Source: Streptomyces sp. NRRL S-1022 (lineage in GTDB: Bacteria; Actinomycetota; Actinomycetes; Streptomycetales; Streptomycetaceae). Taken from it: 64,000 nt of DNA. The translations under genes and the position numbers were made by a program. This document shows, piece by piece, positions 25,933-34,487 of this stretch (position 1 is the first letter of the stretch; the number at the start of each line of letters is the position of its first letter). The notes below the pieces were generated by a model. That model worked only from the letters and a program-made list of their open reading frames with translations. It was not told where the DNA came from and did no database searches. Location of the stretch: the NCBI RefSeq assembly GCF_000720135.1, contig NZ_JOIU01000009.1:248001-312000 (forward strand), written 5' to 3'.

Positions 25933-27149
25933 CCGTGCCGGGACTCGACCGGAGCGACGGCGCGGCCCTGCTCGACGGCGTCCGCCGCTGGCTCGCCGAG
26001 AGCGGCGCCGAACCCACCCCCGCGCGCGTGGCCCAGGCCCTGCGCGAACAGGGCCGCGTCCTCGGCGACGCGGAGGTGCTCGGCGCGGCCGAACACCTGC
26101 GCTCCGAACTCGTCGGCAGCGGCCCCCTGGAGCCGCTGCTCGCCGATCCGGACGTCACCGACGTCCTGGTCTCCGCCCCCGACCGGGTGTGGGTGGACCG
26201 CGGCGGCGGCCTGGAGCTGACGGCGGTGGCCTTCCCCGACGCGGCGGCCGTACGACGTCTCGCGCAGCGGCTGGCCGCCGTGGCCGGACGCCGGCTGGAC
26301 GACGCCCGGCCCTGGGCGGACGCCCGGCTGCCCGACGGGACCCGGCTCCACGCGGTGCTGCCCCCGGTGGCCGTCGGCTGCACCTGCCTGGCCCTGCGGG
26401 TGGTGCGGCCCCGGGCCTTCACCGTCGAGGAGCTCGTCGCGGCCGGCACGGTGCCGCCCGGCGGCGACCGGATCCTGCGCGCGCTGGTCGAGGCGCGACT
26501 GTCCTTCCTGGTCAGCGGCGGGACCGGATGCGGCAAGACGACCCTGCTGAGCGCCCTGCTCGGGCTCGTCGGACCGGGTGAGCGCATCGTGCTCGCCGAG
26601 GACTCGGCCGAGCTGAGGCCGGACCACCCGCACGTCGTCCGGCTGGAGACCCGGCCCGCCAACCAGGAAGGCGCCGGCCTGGTCAGCCTGGAGGACCTGG
26701 TGCGGCAGGCGCTGCGGATGCGGCCGGACCGGCTGGTCGTCGGCGAGGTGCGCGGACCCGAGGTCGTGCACCTGCTCGCGGCCCTCAACACCGGCCACGA
26801 GGGCGGCTGCTGCACGGTTCACGCCAACGCCGCCGCGGACGTGCCGGCCCGCCTGGAGGCGCTGGCCACGGCCGCCGGACTGGACCGGGCAGCGCTCCAC
26901 AGCCAGTTGGCGGCCGCCCTCTCGGTCGTGGTGCACCTCGTACGGGACCGGTCCGGGCGGCGCCGGATCGCCGAGGTGCACGTGCTGGAGCGGGACGGCA
27001 CCGGGCTGGTGCGGACGGTACCGGCCCTGCGCTGGGGCGAGCGGGCGTTCGTGCGGGAGCGAGGGTGGGAGCGGCTGCGACAACTGCTGGGGGTGCCGGC
27101 CGAGTTCGGGAGCGCCTTCGCGAGGCCGCGGGCGCGGCTGCCGGAGTGA
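25929..27149 (+). CDS. tadA: TadA-type secretion ATPase
   Basis: 406-residue hexameric ATPase of the type II/IV secretion superfamily that would power Flp/Tad pilus assembly. Seen: an N-terminal two-domain region, Walker A SGGTGCGKTTLL (about 196-207), the Asp box VLAEDSAEL, a Walker B region LRMRPDRLVVGEVRG and the His box EGGCCTVHANA. It overlaps ssd by 4 bp and precedes the two membrane scaffold genes. The block matches Rv3659c-Rv3654c. Confidence 0.93.
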   Translation: MTVPGLDRSDGAALLDGVRRWLAESGAEPTPARVAQALREQGRVLGDAEVLGAAEHLRSELVGSGPLEPLLADPDVTDVLVSAPDRVWVDRGGGLELTAVAFPDAAAVRRLAQRLAAVAGRRLDDARPWADARLPDGTRLHAVLPPVAVGCTCLALRVVRPRAFTVEELVAAGTVPPGGDRILRALVEARLSFLVSGGTGCGKTTLLSALLGLVGPGERIVLAEDSAELRPDHPHVVRLETRPANQEGAGLVSLEDLVRQALRMRPDRLVVGEVRGPEVVHLLAALNTGHEGGCCTVHANAAADVPARLEALATAAGLDRAALHSQLAAALSVVVHLVRDRSGRRRIAEVHVLERDGTGLVRTVPALRWGERAFVRERGWERLRQLLGVPAEFGSAFARPRARLPE

Positions 27150-27206
27150 CCGTCGGGTTCGGGACGACGACGGATGAGGTTCGAGGAGCGGGGAGAGGTG
27201 ACCGGA

Positions 27207-28070
27207 ATGGTCGGTGAAGCGTCCATGGGGGCCGCGCTGGTCTGCTGCGGTGCGTTGGCCTGGCTGCTGGGCGGGCGGCACCACGGGCTGCGGCGGGCAC
27301 GGCTGCTGCTGGCCGGCGGCGGCGCGGTGGTGACGGGACCGCCTGTCTGGGAGGAGACCCTCGCGGAACTGCGGCGCCGGTGCGGCCGGTGGGGAGCCGA
27401 GTGGTGGGCGTTCGTCGCCGGGCTCGTGCTCGCCCTGCTGGGTGCCTCGCTGATTCCGGCCGTCGCGGGGGCGGCCGGGGTGCCGGTGCTCCGCCGGATG
27501 CGGCTGGCCCGGCAGGCCCGGCGGACCCGGGAGCGGCGGGCCGACGCGGTGATCTCCCTGTGCGGGGCGCTCGCCGGCGAGGTGCGGGCGGGACGGCAGC
27601 CGGGGGAGGCGCTGCTGCGGGCCGCGCGGGACTCCGGCGGGCTCGGCGACACACACGCGGCCGTGGTGGCGGCGGCACGGTTCGGCGGGGACGTGGCCGG
27701 CGCGCTCGCAGCGGCGGCGCGGCAGCCGGGCGCGGAAGGCCTGCTCGGACTCGCCGCGTGCTGGCGGGTGGCCGTGGACCAGGGCGCCGGGCTGGCGGCC
27801 GGCCTGGACCGGCTGGACGGGGCCCTGCGTGCCGAACGCGACCAGCGTGCCGATCTGCAAGCCCAGTTGTCGGGCGCCCGCGCCACCGTGCTGCTGCTCG
27901 CCGCGCTGCCCGCCCTCGGCCTGCTGCTCGGTTCGGCCATGGGCGCTGATCCCCTGCGGATTCTGCTGCACAGCGGGGCCGGCTTCGGCTGCCTGACGGC
28001 CGGGGTGCTGTTCGAGGTGGCCGGGATGTGGTGGGCGGTGTGGATCGTGCGGGCTGCGGAGGCGGTGTGA
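27207..28070 (+). CDS. tadB: TadB-like type II secretion system F-domain protein
   Basis: 287-residue inner-membrane scaffold of the Tad apparatus. Two N-terminal helices and a C-terminal pair flank a cytoplasmic T2SSF domain (VISLCGALAGEVRAGRQPGEALLRAA ... AARQPGAEGLLGLAACW). ATG 27207 is preferred because GGGAGAGG lies 8 nt upstream; the frame is also open from 27174. After it comes a 177-bp purine-rich spacer (28071-28247) with no gene, then tadC. Confidence 0.83.
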   Translation: MVGEASMGAALVCCGALAWLLGGRHHGLRRARLLLAGGGAVVTGPPVWEETLAELRRRCGRWGAEWWAFVAGLVLALLGASLIPAVAGAAGVPVLRRMRLARQARRTRERRADAVISLCGALAGEVRAGRQPGEALLRAARDSGGLGDTHAAVVAAARFGGDVAGALAAAARQPGAEGLLGLAACWRVAVDQGAGLAAGLDRLDGALRAERDQRADLQAQLSGARATVLLLAALPALGLLLGSAMGADPLRILLHSGAGFGCLTAGVLFEVAGMWWAVWIVRAAEAV

Positions 28071-28247
28071 GGCAGGGACGTGGGAGGTGGCGCCCGGTGC
28101 GGATGTGGGTGCGGGTGTGGGCGATGGAAGGGCGGGCGGTATGAGGCCGGCGGTGTGCGAGACGGCAGGTGGAGGCGGAGGGAGGCAGTCGGTGGGTGAC
28201 GCGGTGAGCAGTCCGGAGGCCGGGACGGCGGAGAGGGGGCGGGCGGT

Positions 28248-29027
28248 GTGAGCGGGGACGTTGTCCACAGGCTGGGGATGGCGGTGGCCGTCGTGACGGC
28301 CCTCGGATGGGCTGCCTGGCGGCTGGAGCTGGCGCGGCGTCGGCATCGGGCGCGGCGCCGGGTGGCCGAGCTGCTGGGGCTCGATGTGCCGACGGCCGGA
28401 GCGCCGTTCGTGATCCCCGGTGCCGTACGGCGGTGGCTGCCGGCGGTGGGAGCGGCGGGCGGTGCGTGGGTGCTGGTCGGCGGGGTCACCGGATGCCTGC
28501 TCGGGCTGGGCGTGGGGGCGGCGCTGTGGCGGTGGCGGGCCCGGCAGGCCTCCGCGGGGGAGCAGGAGGTGATCGACACCGCCGGGGCCGCGCGTCAACT
28601 CCCCCTCGCCGCCGACCTGCTGGCCGCCTGCATCGCGGCCGGTGCCGCTCCGGTGATCGCCGCCCAGGCGGTGGGTGAGGCGCTCGGCGGCCCTGTCGGC
28701 CAGGCGCTGGCACGCGGCGCGGCGGAGGTCCGGCTCGGCGGTGAACCGGCCCGCGCCTGGCGGAGCTTGGCGGCGCTGCCCGGCGCGGATGCGCTGGCCC
28801 GGCTGCTGGAGCGGGCCGACGAGTCCGGGATGCCCGCGGTCGGCCCGGTCTCCCGCCTCGCGTCGGACGCGCGCGCGGAGTGGGCCCGCACGGCGACGGC
28901 CCGGGCACGCCGGGCGGCCGTACTGATCTCCGCGCCGGTCGGCCTGTGCTTCCTGCCCGCGTTCATCGCGGTCGGGGTGCTGCCGGTCGTGATCGGACTG
29001 GCGGACGGGGTGAGGGGAGGGGGGTGA
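28248..29027 (+). CDS. tadC: TadC-like type II secretion system F-domain protein
   Basis: 259-residue membrane protein with two N-terminal helices, a T2SSF domain (AARQLPLAADLLAACIAAGAAPVIAA ... AWRSLAALPGADALARLLERAD) and two C-terminal helices. It pairs with TadB as the inner-membrane platform. GTG start with GGAGAGGG upstream. A perfect DnaA-box-like TTGTCCACA at 28261-28269 falls within its first codons, probably by chance. Confidence 0.83.
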   Translation: MSGDVVHRLGMAVAVVTALGWAAWRLELARRRHRARRRVAELLGLDVPTAGAPFVIPGAVRRWLPAVGAAGGAWVLVGGVTGCLLGLGVGAALWRWRARQASAGEQEVIDTAGAARQLPLAADLLAACIAAGAAPVIAAQAVGEALGGPVGQALARGAAEVRLGGEPARAWRSLAALPGADALARLLERADESGMPAVGPVSRLASDARAEWARTATARARRAAVLISAPVGLCFLPAFIAVGVLPVVIGLADGVRGGG

Positions 29028-29105
29028 GGGGACGGGAGCGGGTCGGCAGACGGACATCAGGTAAACGCCCAGACGGCAACGGATCAGAACCTCACGGGGG
29101 TCGAC

Positions 29106-29333
29106 ATGTTCAGGAAGATCGCGGAGTTCGGGAAGTTCAGGAAGATCAGGAATGCAGCGGTCCGGTTGCGCGGGGCTTGCCGCCAGGACGCCGGAATGGT
29201 GACGTCCGAGTACGCCATGGGGATCATCGCGGCCGTCGCGTTCGCGGTCGTGCTCTACAAGGTCGTCAGCAGCGGTCAGGTCCAGGCGGAGCTGCAGGAC
29301 ATCGTGAAGAAGGCGCTCAGTGCGCGGATGTGA
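29106..29333 (+). CDS. Flp-like small pilin (DUF4244)
   Basis: 75-residue protein: a basic N-terminus, then DAGMVTSEYAMGIIAAVAFAVVLYKVV, the G-M-x-T-x-EYA prepilin-like motif followed by a hydrophobic helix. This is the DUF4244 pilin of the actinobacterial Tad locus and probably forms the pilus fibre after cleavage before the Met/Thr. The gene is preceded by GGGGG and its end overlaps the start of the TadE-like gene by 14 nt. Confidence 0.85.
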   Translation: MFRKIAEFGKFRKIRNAAVRLRGACRQDAGMVTSEYAMGIIAAVAFAVVLYKVVSSGQVQAELQDIVKKALSARM

Positions 29334-29706
29334 GCGAGGCGGTGACCGGGGGTTCGTGACCGCGGAGGCGGCCGTGGTGCTGTCCGTGCTGGTGGCGTTC
29401 ACGATGGCGCTGGTCTGGGGGCTGCTCGTGGTGGCGGCGCAGATCGAGTGCGTGGACGCGGCCCGTGCGGGCGCCCGGGCCGCCGCCCGTCAGGACCCGG
29501 CCGACGCGGTGGTGACGGTGACCCGGGAAGCGGCACCGCGGGGAGCACGGGTGACCGTCACCCGCGAGGGTGACCGGGTCCACGTGACGGTGGTGGCCAG
29601 GCCGCCGGTGCTGACCGGGCTGCCGTTCGAGGTACGGGAGGAGGCTGTGGCGCTCGCCGAGGACACGGTCGGCGCGGCGCCGGGCGCGGGGGAGGTGGGG
29701 CCGTGA
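29320..29706 (+). CDS. TadE-like pseudopilin
   Basis: 128-residue protein with the short basic leader DRGFVTAEAAVVLSVLVAF, a TadE-type prepilin motif (Glu five after the cleavage site), one membrane helix and an extracellular domain containing ARAGARAAARQDP. It would be a minor pseudopilin of the Tad system. The GTG start at 29320 lies inside the previous gene; its stop overlaps the GTG of the next gene, so the minor-pilin genes are translationally chained. Confidence 0.82.
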   Translation: MRGCERGGDRGFVTAEAAVVLSVLVAFTMALVWGLLVVAAQIECVDAARAGARAAARQDPADAVVTVTREAAPRGARVTVTREGDRVHVTVVARPPVLTGLPFEVREEAVALAEDTVGAAPGAGEVGP

Positions 29707-30383
29707 AGCGTGGGGGCGACGCGCGCGGGGGGTATGGAGGCGCCGGTGACGCGCGGCGGGCCGGATCCCCGCACAGGCGGTGGAAGGGCCGGCAGCGCGG
29801 CGGTGAGGCGCCGGGCAGCGGGGCTGGGGGCACGGGGCGGGGGCACGACTCCGATCGGGGGTCCGCCACCGTCTGGAGTCTCGGGGCGATCGCCGTGCTG
29901 TGCGTGGTGTTCGGTGCCGTGCTCGCGCTCGGGCAGGCCGTCGTCGTACGGCACCGGGCGGCCGGTGGCGCCGACCTCGCCGCGCTCGCGGCGGCGGACC
30001 ACTGGGCGGAGGGCGGCGCGGCGGCCTGCGCCCGGGCCGAGCGGCTGGCTGCGGCCCAGGAGGTGCGGTTGGTGCGGTGCGTGATCGTGGGCGACACCTC
30101 GGAGGTGACGGCGGCCGCGGGACGGGGGCCGTTCACGGCGGAGGTCAGGGCGAGAGCGGGGCCACCGGGAGTGGCGGGGCTGGCGGGAGCCCCGGGGCTG
30201 GCGGGAGCGCAGGGGCCAACGGGAACGCCGGGGCCGGCGGGTGCGGCGAGTACGGCGGGGTCGGCGGGTGCGGCGGGTACGCCCTCGCCAGGCGTACCAG
30301 GCGGGGCCCGGGCCGCACCACCCGCCCTCCCGGGTGCGCGTGACACCCCGGCGCCGAGAGGTGCTGAGCAGCCCGGACGCTGA
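29703..30383 (+). CDS. TadE/TadG-like protein with collagen-like tail
   Basis: 226-residue member of the 'helicase/secretion neighbourhood TadE-like' family (Rv3654c type). A low-complexity basic Gly-rich N-terminus (about 1-50) precedes DRGSATVWSLGAIAVLCVVF, a membrane helix and the conserved RHRAAGGADLAALAAADH segment. From residue 153 the protein runs into ten consecutive Gly-X-Y triplets and three more after one break, then a Pro-rich end. Family members normally stop soon after the conserved domain, so this tail is unusual. It is exported and membrane-anchored by prediction. Confidence 0.75.
   Translation: MKRGGDARGGYGGAGDARRAGSPHRRWKGRQRGGEAPGSGAGGTGRGHDSDRGSATVWSLGAIAVLCVVFGAVLALGQAVVVRHRAAGGADLAALAAADHWAEGGAAACARAERLAAAQEVRLVRCVIVGDTSEVTAAAGRGPFTAEVRARAGPPGVAGLAGAPGLAGAQGPTGTPGPAGAASTAGSAGAAGTPSPGVPGGARAAPPALPGARDTPAPRGAEQPGR
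30159..30284 (+). repeat. Collagen-like G-X-Y coding repeat
   Basis: Codons 153-194 of the TadE-like gene encode GPP GVA GLA GAP GLA GAQ and further triplets. The DNA is made of GGG/GCG-rich 9- and 18-base sub-repeats, which are prone to slippage, so the copy number may vary between strains. Confidence 0.7.
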
Positions 30384-30601
30384 TAGCCACCCGCCGCTAG
30401 CCGTCGGCCACGCACTGCCAGCCGCCAGTGCACTGCCAGCCACCAGCCGCGTGGGCAGCCACGTGGCAGGCGTGTGGGCAGCCGCGCGGCAGCCCCCGTC
30501 CGCCAGCCCACGGCACTTCCCCTGAGCCGCGTACGCCAGCCGCCGGCCGCCAGTCCCGCCTCCGCGCCCCGCCCCCGAGCCTTAGGTCCCCCGCCCCCGG
30601 C

Positions 30602-33097
30602 TCAGCCCTGACCCGGCTCCCCATCCCCGGTATCCCCCGGCGGCTTCTCCTCCGGTGCCCCCCGCAGCAGCACCGTGAGCAGGCGGACCGCGCCCCTCTT
30701 GTGCAGGGGGTCGTTGCCGTTGCCGCACTTGGGGGACTGGATGCAGGACGGGCAGCCGGCCTCGCACTCGCAGGAGGCGATGGCCTCGCGGGTGGCGGTG
30801 AGCCAGGCGCGGGCCGTGTGGAAGGCGCGCTCGGCGAAGCCCGCGCCGCCGGGGTGGCCGTCGTAGACGAAGACCGTCGGGAGCAGCGTGTCGGGGTGCA
30901 GCGGGATCGAGACGCCGCCGATGTCCCAGCGGTCGCAGGTCGCGAAGAGGGGCAGCATGCCGATGGAGGCGTGCTCGGCGGCGTGCAGGGAGCCGCCGAG
31001 GATCTCCGGGATGATCCGGGCCTCGTCCAGCTGGTCCTCGGTGACCGTCCACCACACCGCGCGTGTGCGCAGCGTACGAGGAGGGAGGTCGAGTTTCGTC
31101 TCGCCCAGCACTTCGCCGGTGATCAGGCGTCTGCGCAGGTAGGAGACCACCTGGTTGGTGACCTCCACCGAGCCGTAGCAGAGGCGGCCGGCGCCCCACG
31201 GGATCTCCGTGTCCGTCTCCAGGATGGAGATGGCCGTGGTGTCGCGGGCGACCGTGGAGTACGGCGGGTCGGCCTGCTCGACGAGGGCGACGGAGTCCTC
31301 CAGGTCGAGGGAGCGCACCAGGTAGGTGCGGCCCTGGTGCAGGTGGACGGCGCCCTCGTGGACCGTGGAGTGCGCGGCTCCCGCGTCGACCGTGCCGAGC
31401 AGACGGCCCGTGCCGGACTCGACGACCTGCACCGGACGGCCGCCGGCACCGCGGATGTCGGTGAGGTCGGCGGCCCGCTCCCGCCGGGTCCAGTGCCAGG
31501 CCCTGGTCCGGCGGCGGAGCAGCTTCGCGGCCTCCAGCTGCGGCAGCACGTCCGTGCAGGCGGGGCCGAAGAGCTCCAGGTCCTCCTCGGTCAGCGGCAG
31601 CTCCGCGGCGGCGGCGCACAGGTGCGGGGCGAGGACGTAGGGGTTGTCGGGGTCGAGGACGGTCGACTCCACCGGCCGGTCGAACAGGGCCTCGGGGTGG
31701 TGGACCAGGAAGGTGTCCAGCGGGTCGTCGCGGGCGACGAGGACCGCGAGGGCGCCCTGGCCGGAGCGGCCCGCGCGGCCCGCCTGCTGCCACAGGGAGG
31801 CGCGCGTGCCCGGGTAGCCGGCGATCACCACCGCGTCCAGGCCCGAGACGTCCACGCCCAGCTCCAGGGCCATGGTGGCGGCGAGGCCGAGGAGCTCGCC
31901 GGAGTGCAGGGCGCGTTCCAGGGCGCGGCGCTCCTCGGGGAGGTAGCCGCCGCGGTAGGCCGCGACACGCCGGACCAGGGAACGGTCGACCTCGGCGAGC
32001 CGCTCCTGGGCGATCACCGAGATCAGCTCGGCGCCGCGCCGGGACCGCACGAACGCGACCGAGCGCACGCCCTGCACGGTCAGGTCGGTCAGCAGGTCGG
32101 CCGTCTCGGCGGTGGCGGTACGCCGTACGGGTGCACCCCGCTCGCCCTGGAGGTCGGTCAGCGGGGGCTCCCAGAGGGCGAAGACCAGCTCTCCGCGGGG
32201 GGAGGCGTCGTCGGCGACCTCCACGACCGGCAGGCCGGTCAGCCGCCGGGCGGCGACGGCGGGTTCGGCGGCGGTCGCCGAGGCCAGCAGGAACACGGGG
32301 GAGGAGCCGTAGCGGGCGCACAGGCGGCGCAGCCGGCGCAGCACCTGGGCGACGTGCGAGCCGAAGACGCCCCGGTAGGTGTGGCACTCGTCGATGACCA
32401 CGTACTTGAGCGACTTCAGGAAGGAGGACCAGCGCGGGTGGGCGGGGAGTATCCCGCGGTGCAGCATGTCCGGGTTGGTCAGGACGTAGTTGGCGTACTG
32501 GCGGATCCACTCCCGCTCCTCGAACGGTGTGTCGCCGTCGTACACGGCCGGCCGTACCGAGGTGCCGAGAGGTTGTGAAAGTTCCTTCACCGACCGGCAC
32601 TGGTCCGCCGCGAGCGCCTTCGTGGGGGACAGGTAGAGGGCGGTGGCGCCACGGCCGTTCGGCGCCTCGGCGCCGCCCAGAAGGGTGGACAGGACGGGTA
32701 CGAGATAGGCGAGGGACTTGCCGGACGCGGTGCCGGTGGCGACGACCACCGAGTCGCCGTCGAGGGCGTGCTCCGCGGCCAGCGCCTGGTGCGCCCACGG
32801 GTGCTCGATGCCGCAGGCCTGGACGGCCGCGATCACCTCGGACCGAATCCGCTCAGGCCAGACGGCATGGCGGCCCGTGCGCGGGGGCAAGTGCTCCGTA
32901 TGAGTGATGCGCGCAGCCCGGCTCGGCCCGGAGGCGAGCCGGTCCAGGATCGTGCCCGGAGACGGGCGGGATGCCTCGTGGGCCTGGGATCGATCGGATC
33001 GGTGATTCTTGGCCATCGGCACCGAGTGTGTCACTGGCGTGACGGACAATGGAGTCAAGGCGTCGTGCACGCCTGCCGGTAAGTGATTGAATGCCAT
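30602..33097 (-). CDS. DEAH/DECH-box helicase with DUF1998-type cysteine cluster (MrfA/YprA-like)
   Basis: 831-residue superfamily 2 helicase. Motif I is ATGTASGKSLAYLVP, motif II DECH (IDECHTYRGVFG), motif III ASATAAEP and motif VI QQAGRAGRSGQGAL. The C-terminal domain contains CECEAGCPSCIQSPKCGNGN, the four-cysteine zinc-type motif of DUF1998 seen in B. subtilis MrfA, a DNA repair helicase acting on mitomycin damage. ATG 33097 starts MAFNHLPAGVHDALT; its ribosome site is weak and ATG 33016 is an alternative. It converges on the Tad operon, the conserved 'helicase/secretion' pairing (Rv3649). The gap 30384-30601 has only CAGCC-type repeats and a small GCACTG/CAGTGC hairpin. Confidence 0.92.
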   Translation of the reverse strand: MAFNHLPAGVHDALTPLSVTPVTHSVPMAKNHRSDRSQAHEASRPSPGTILDRLASGPSRAARITHTEHLPPRTGRHAVWPERIRSEVIAAVQACGIEHPWAHQALAAEHALDGDSVVVATGTASGKSLAYLVPVLSTLLGGAEAPNGRGATALYLSPTKALAADQCRSVKELSQPLGTSVRPAVYDGDTPFEEREWIRQYANYVLTNPDMLHRGILPAHPRWSSFLKSLKYVVIDECHTYRGVFGSHVAQVLRRLRRLCARYGSSPVFLLASATAAEPAVAARRLTGLPVVEVADDASPRGELVFALWEPPLTDLQGERGAPVRRTATAETADLLTDLTVQGVRSVAFVRSRRGAELISVIAQERLAEVDRSLVRRVAAYRGGYLPEERRALERALHSGELLGLAATMALELGVDVSGLDAVVIAGYPGTRASLWQQAGRAGRSGQGALAVLVARDDPLDTFLVHHPEALFDRPVESTVLDPDNPYVLAPHLCAAAAELPLTEEDLELFGPACTDVLPQLEAAKLLRRRTRAWHWTRRERAADLTDIRGAGGRPVQVVESGTGRLLGTVDAGAAHSTVHEGAVHLHQGRTYLVRSLDLEDSVALVEQADPPYSTVARDTTAISILETDTEIPWGAGRLCYGSVEVTNQVVSYLRRRLITGEVLGETKLDLPPRTLRTRAVWWTVTEDQLDEARIIPEILGGSLHAAEHASIGMLPLFATCDRWDIGGVSIPLHPDTLLPTVFVYDGHPGGAGFAERAFHTARAWLTATREAIASCECEAGCPSCIQSPKCGNGNDPLHKRGAVRLLTVLLRGAPEEKPPGDTGDGEPGQG

Positions 33098-33179
33098 CGC
33101 GGCTGGCGTGGCGTCCCGGGGGCCGCAAGCCGAGGTGCCCAAGGGGCGAACCGCTCGATAGCAAGGTGCTGGAGGATCC

Positions 33180-33521
33180 GTGGACCTGTCCCTGTCGACC
33201 CGTACCGTCGGCGATCGTACGGTCGTCGAGGTCGGTGGCGAAATCGACGTATATACCGCGCCCAAGCTGCGCGAGCAGCTGGTCGAGCTGGTGAACGACG
33301 GGAATTTCCACCTCGTCGTCGACATGGAGGGCGTGGACTTCCTCGACTCCACCGGGCTCGGCGTGCTGGTCGGCGGCCTGAAGCGGGTGCGTGCCCATGA
33401 GGGCTCGCTGCGCCTGGTCTGCAACCAGGAGCGCATTCTCAAGATCTTCCGGATCACCGGCCTCACCAAGGTGTTCCCGATCCACACCTCGGTCGAGGAA
33501 GCGGTGGCGGCCACCGACTGA
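33180..33521 (+). CDS. bldG: Anti-anti-sigma factor BldG
   Basis: 113-residue STAS protein needed for aerial mycelium and antibiotic production in Streptomyces. The phosphorylation site is Ser57 in [12 protein letters not shown]; unphosphorylated BldG binds anti-sigma factors and frees the sigma factor. GTG 33180 with GGAGGA 4 nt upstream gives the known length. It is divergent from the helicase and followed, after a 234-bp gap with repeated TGATCGGTC-type sequence, by its ATPase partner gene. Confidence 0.96.
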   Translation: MDLSLSTRTVGDRTVVEVGGEIDVYTAPKLREQLVELVNDGNFHLVVDMEGVDFLDSTGLGVLVGGLKRVRAHEGSLRLVCNQERILKIFRITGLTKVFPIHTSVEEAVAATD

Positions 33522-33755
33522 TCGGTCGTCGACTGATCGGTCACCGGTCGATCCGGACCGCTTGCCGGCGACGGGCTCCTGCGGGAGCTCGACGCCGGCC
33601 AGTCCCGTCCGGCCGGTTCCGTCCCGGACCGACGCAGAGGATGCGTAGCGGCAGAGGATGCGTAGCAGGCGGGCCGGGGCACAGAAGTACACCTGGGGTG
33701 TGGGCGCCCGGGGCCCCGCCCCCCTACCGCACGCCCGTAGTCGCGAGGGGGATGC

Positions 33756-34190
33756 ATGGCCACCGTCGAACTCCGCTTCAGCGCGCTGCCCGAGCACGTC
33801 CGGACCGCCCGGCTGGTGGCGGCAGCGGTGGCGCGCAGGGCCGGAGTGGACGAGGCCGTCCTGGACGAGGTGCGGCTCGCCGTGGGCGAGGCCTGCTCCC
33901 GCGCCGTCGGACTGCACCAGAACAGCGGCGTCACGGCACCGGTGAAGGTGGCGCTGATCGAGGATGAGAAACAGTTCTCCATCGAGGTCGGCGACCAGGC
34001 GCCGCACGCCGTTCCGGGCGGCGACACGCCCGGGGCCGCGCAGGACGTCGATGCGGAGATCGAGGAGGACGAGATGGGCCTCGCGGTCATCAGCGGCCTC
34101 GTCGACGACGTGGAGGTCAGCACCGGCCAGGACGGCGGCCTGATCCGCATGACCTGGCCGACCGCACCGCCGGCCGCCGCACTCGCCTGA
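33756..34190 (+). CDS. Anti-sigma factor ATPase (RsbW-like) of the bldG locus
   Basis: 144-residue GHKL ATPase of the RsbW/SpoIIAB type, the anti-sigma partner encoded after bldG. An N box is seen in LDEVRLAVGEACSRAV and the ATP-lid/G region in EEDEMGLAVISGLVDDVEV; an acidic insertion sits between them (about 85-105). ATG 33756 follows GAGGGGGATGC. It is known to be co-transcribed with bldG in S. coelicolor. A strong terminator follows at 34231. Confidence 0.88.
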   Translation: MATVELRFSALPEHVRTARLVAAAVARRAGVDEAVLDEVRLAVGEACSRAVGLHQNSGVTAPVKVALIEDEKQFSIEVGDQAPHAVPGGDTPGAAQDVDAEIEEDEMGLAVISGLVDDVEVSTGQDGGLIRMTWPTAPPAAALA

Positions 34191-34230
34191 CCGGTCCGGC
34201 CGGCCGGACCGTCCGTACCCGAACCATCGC

Positions 34231-34266
34231 ACAGGGGCCCTGCTGAGCAGGGCCCCTGTCGTGTTT
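34231..34266 (+). terminator. Strong intrinsic terminator of the bldG operon
   Basis: Perfect 13-bp stem ACAGGGGCCCTGC/GCAGGGCCCCTGT with a TGA loop, followed by CGTGTTTT. Lies 41 bp past the ATPase stop. Confidence 0.9.
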
Positions 34267-34267
34267 T

Positions 34268-34487
34268 CCGGATACCCCGGGGAATTCGTGAAGGAATTCA
34301 CGATCAAAAAGCCTGATAATTTGATCAAGCGCCCAACTGGCCGTCAATGCCTCAGGGGCATTACTTCTTTCGGGTTCGCTGTAGGTGCATGCAGGCCAAT
34401 TCCGTTTACCGTCCCCTGTTTAGATCACCCACTGGTACCTACAATCCGTCCACATCTTGAGCTCAGCCCAAGCGTCAAGGAGGACGA
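34268..34487 (+). promoter_or_regulatory. AT-rich upstream region of the H+-pyrophosphatase gene
   Basis: Unusually AT-rich 220 bp. Contains a hairpin TCGTGAA-GGAA-TTCACGA (34286-34303), an inverted repeat GATCAAA/TTTGATC (34303-34309 and 34320-34326) and a TACAAT -10-like hexamer at 34440-34445. AAGGAGG before the ATG is the ribosome site. Regulator unknown. Confidence 0.5.

Noticed and set aside
25089..29402. 1437-codon minus-strand frame opposite the Tad operon
   Set aside because: Antisense to well-supported ssd and tad genes; composition is low-complexity.
30384..30601. Repeats of CAGCC type between the Tad operon and helicase as a mobile element
   Set aside because: Short, imperfect and without terminal inverted repeats or transposase.
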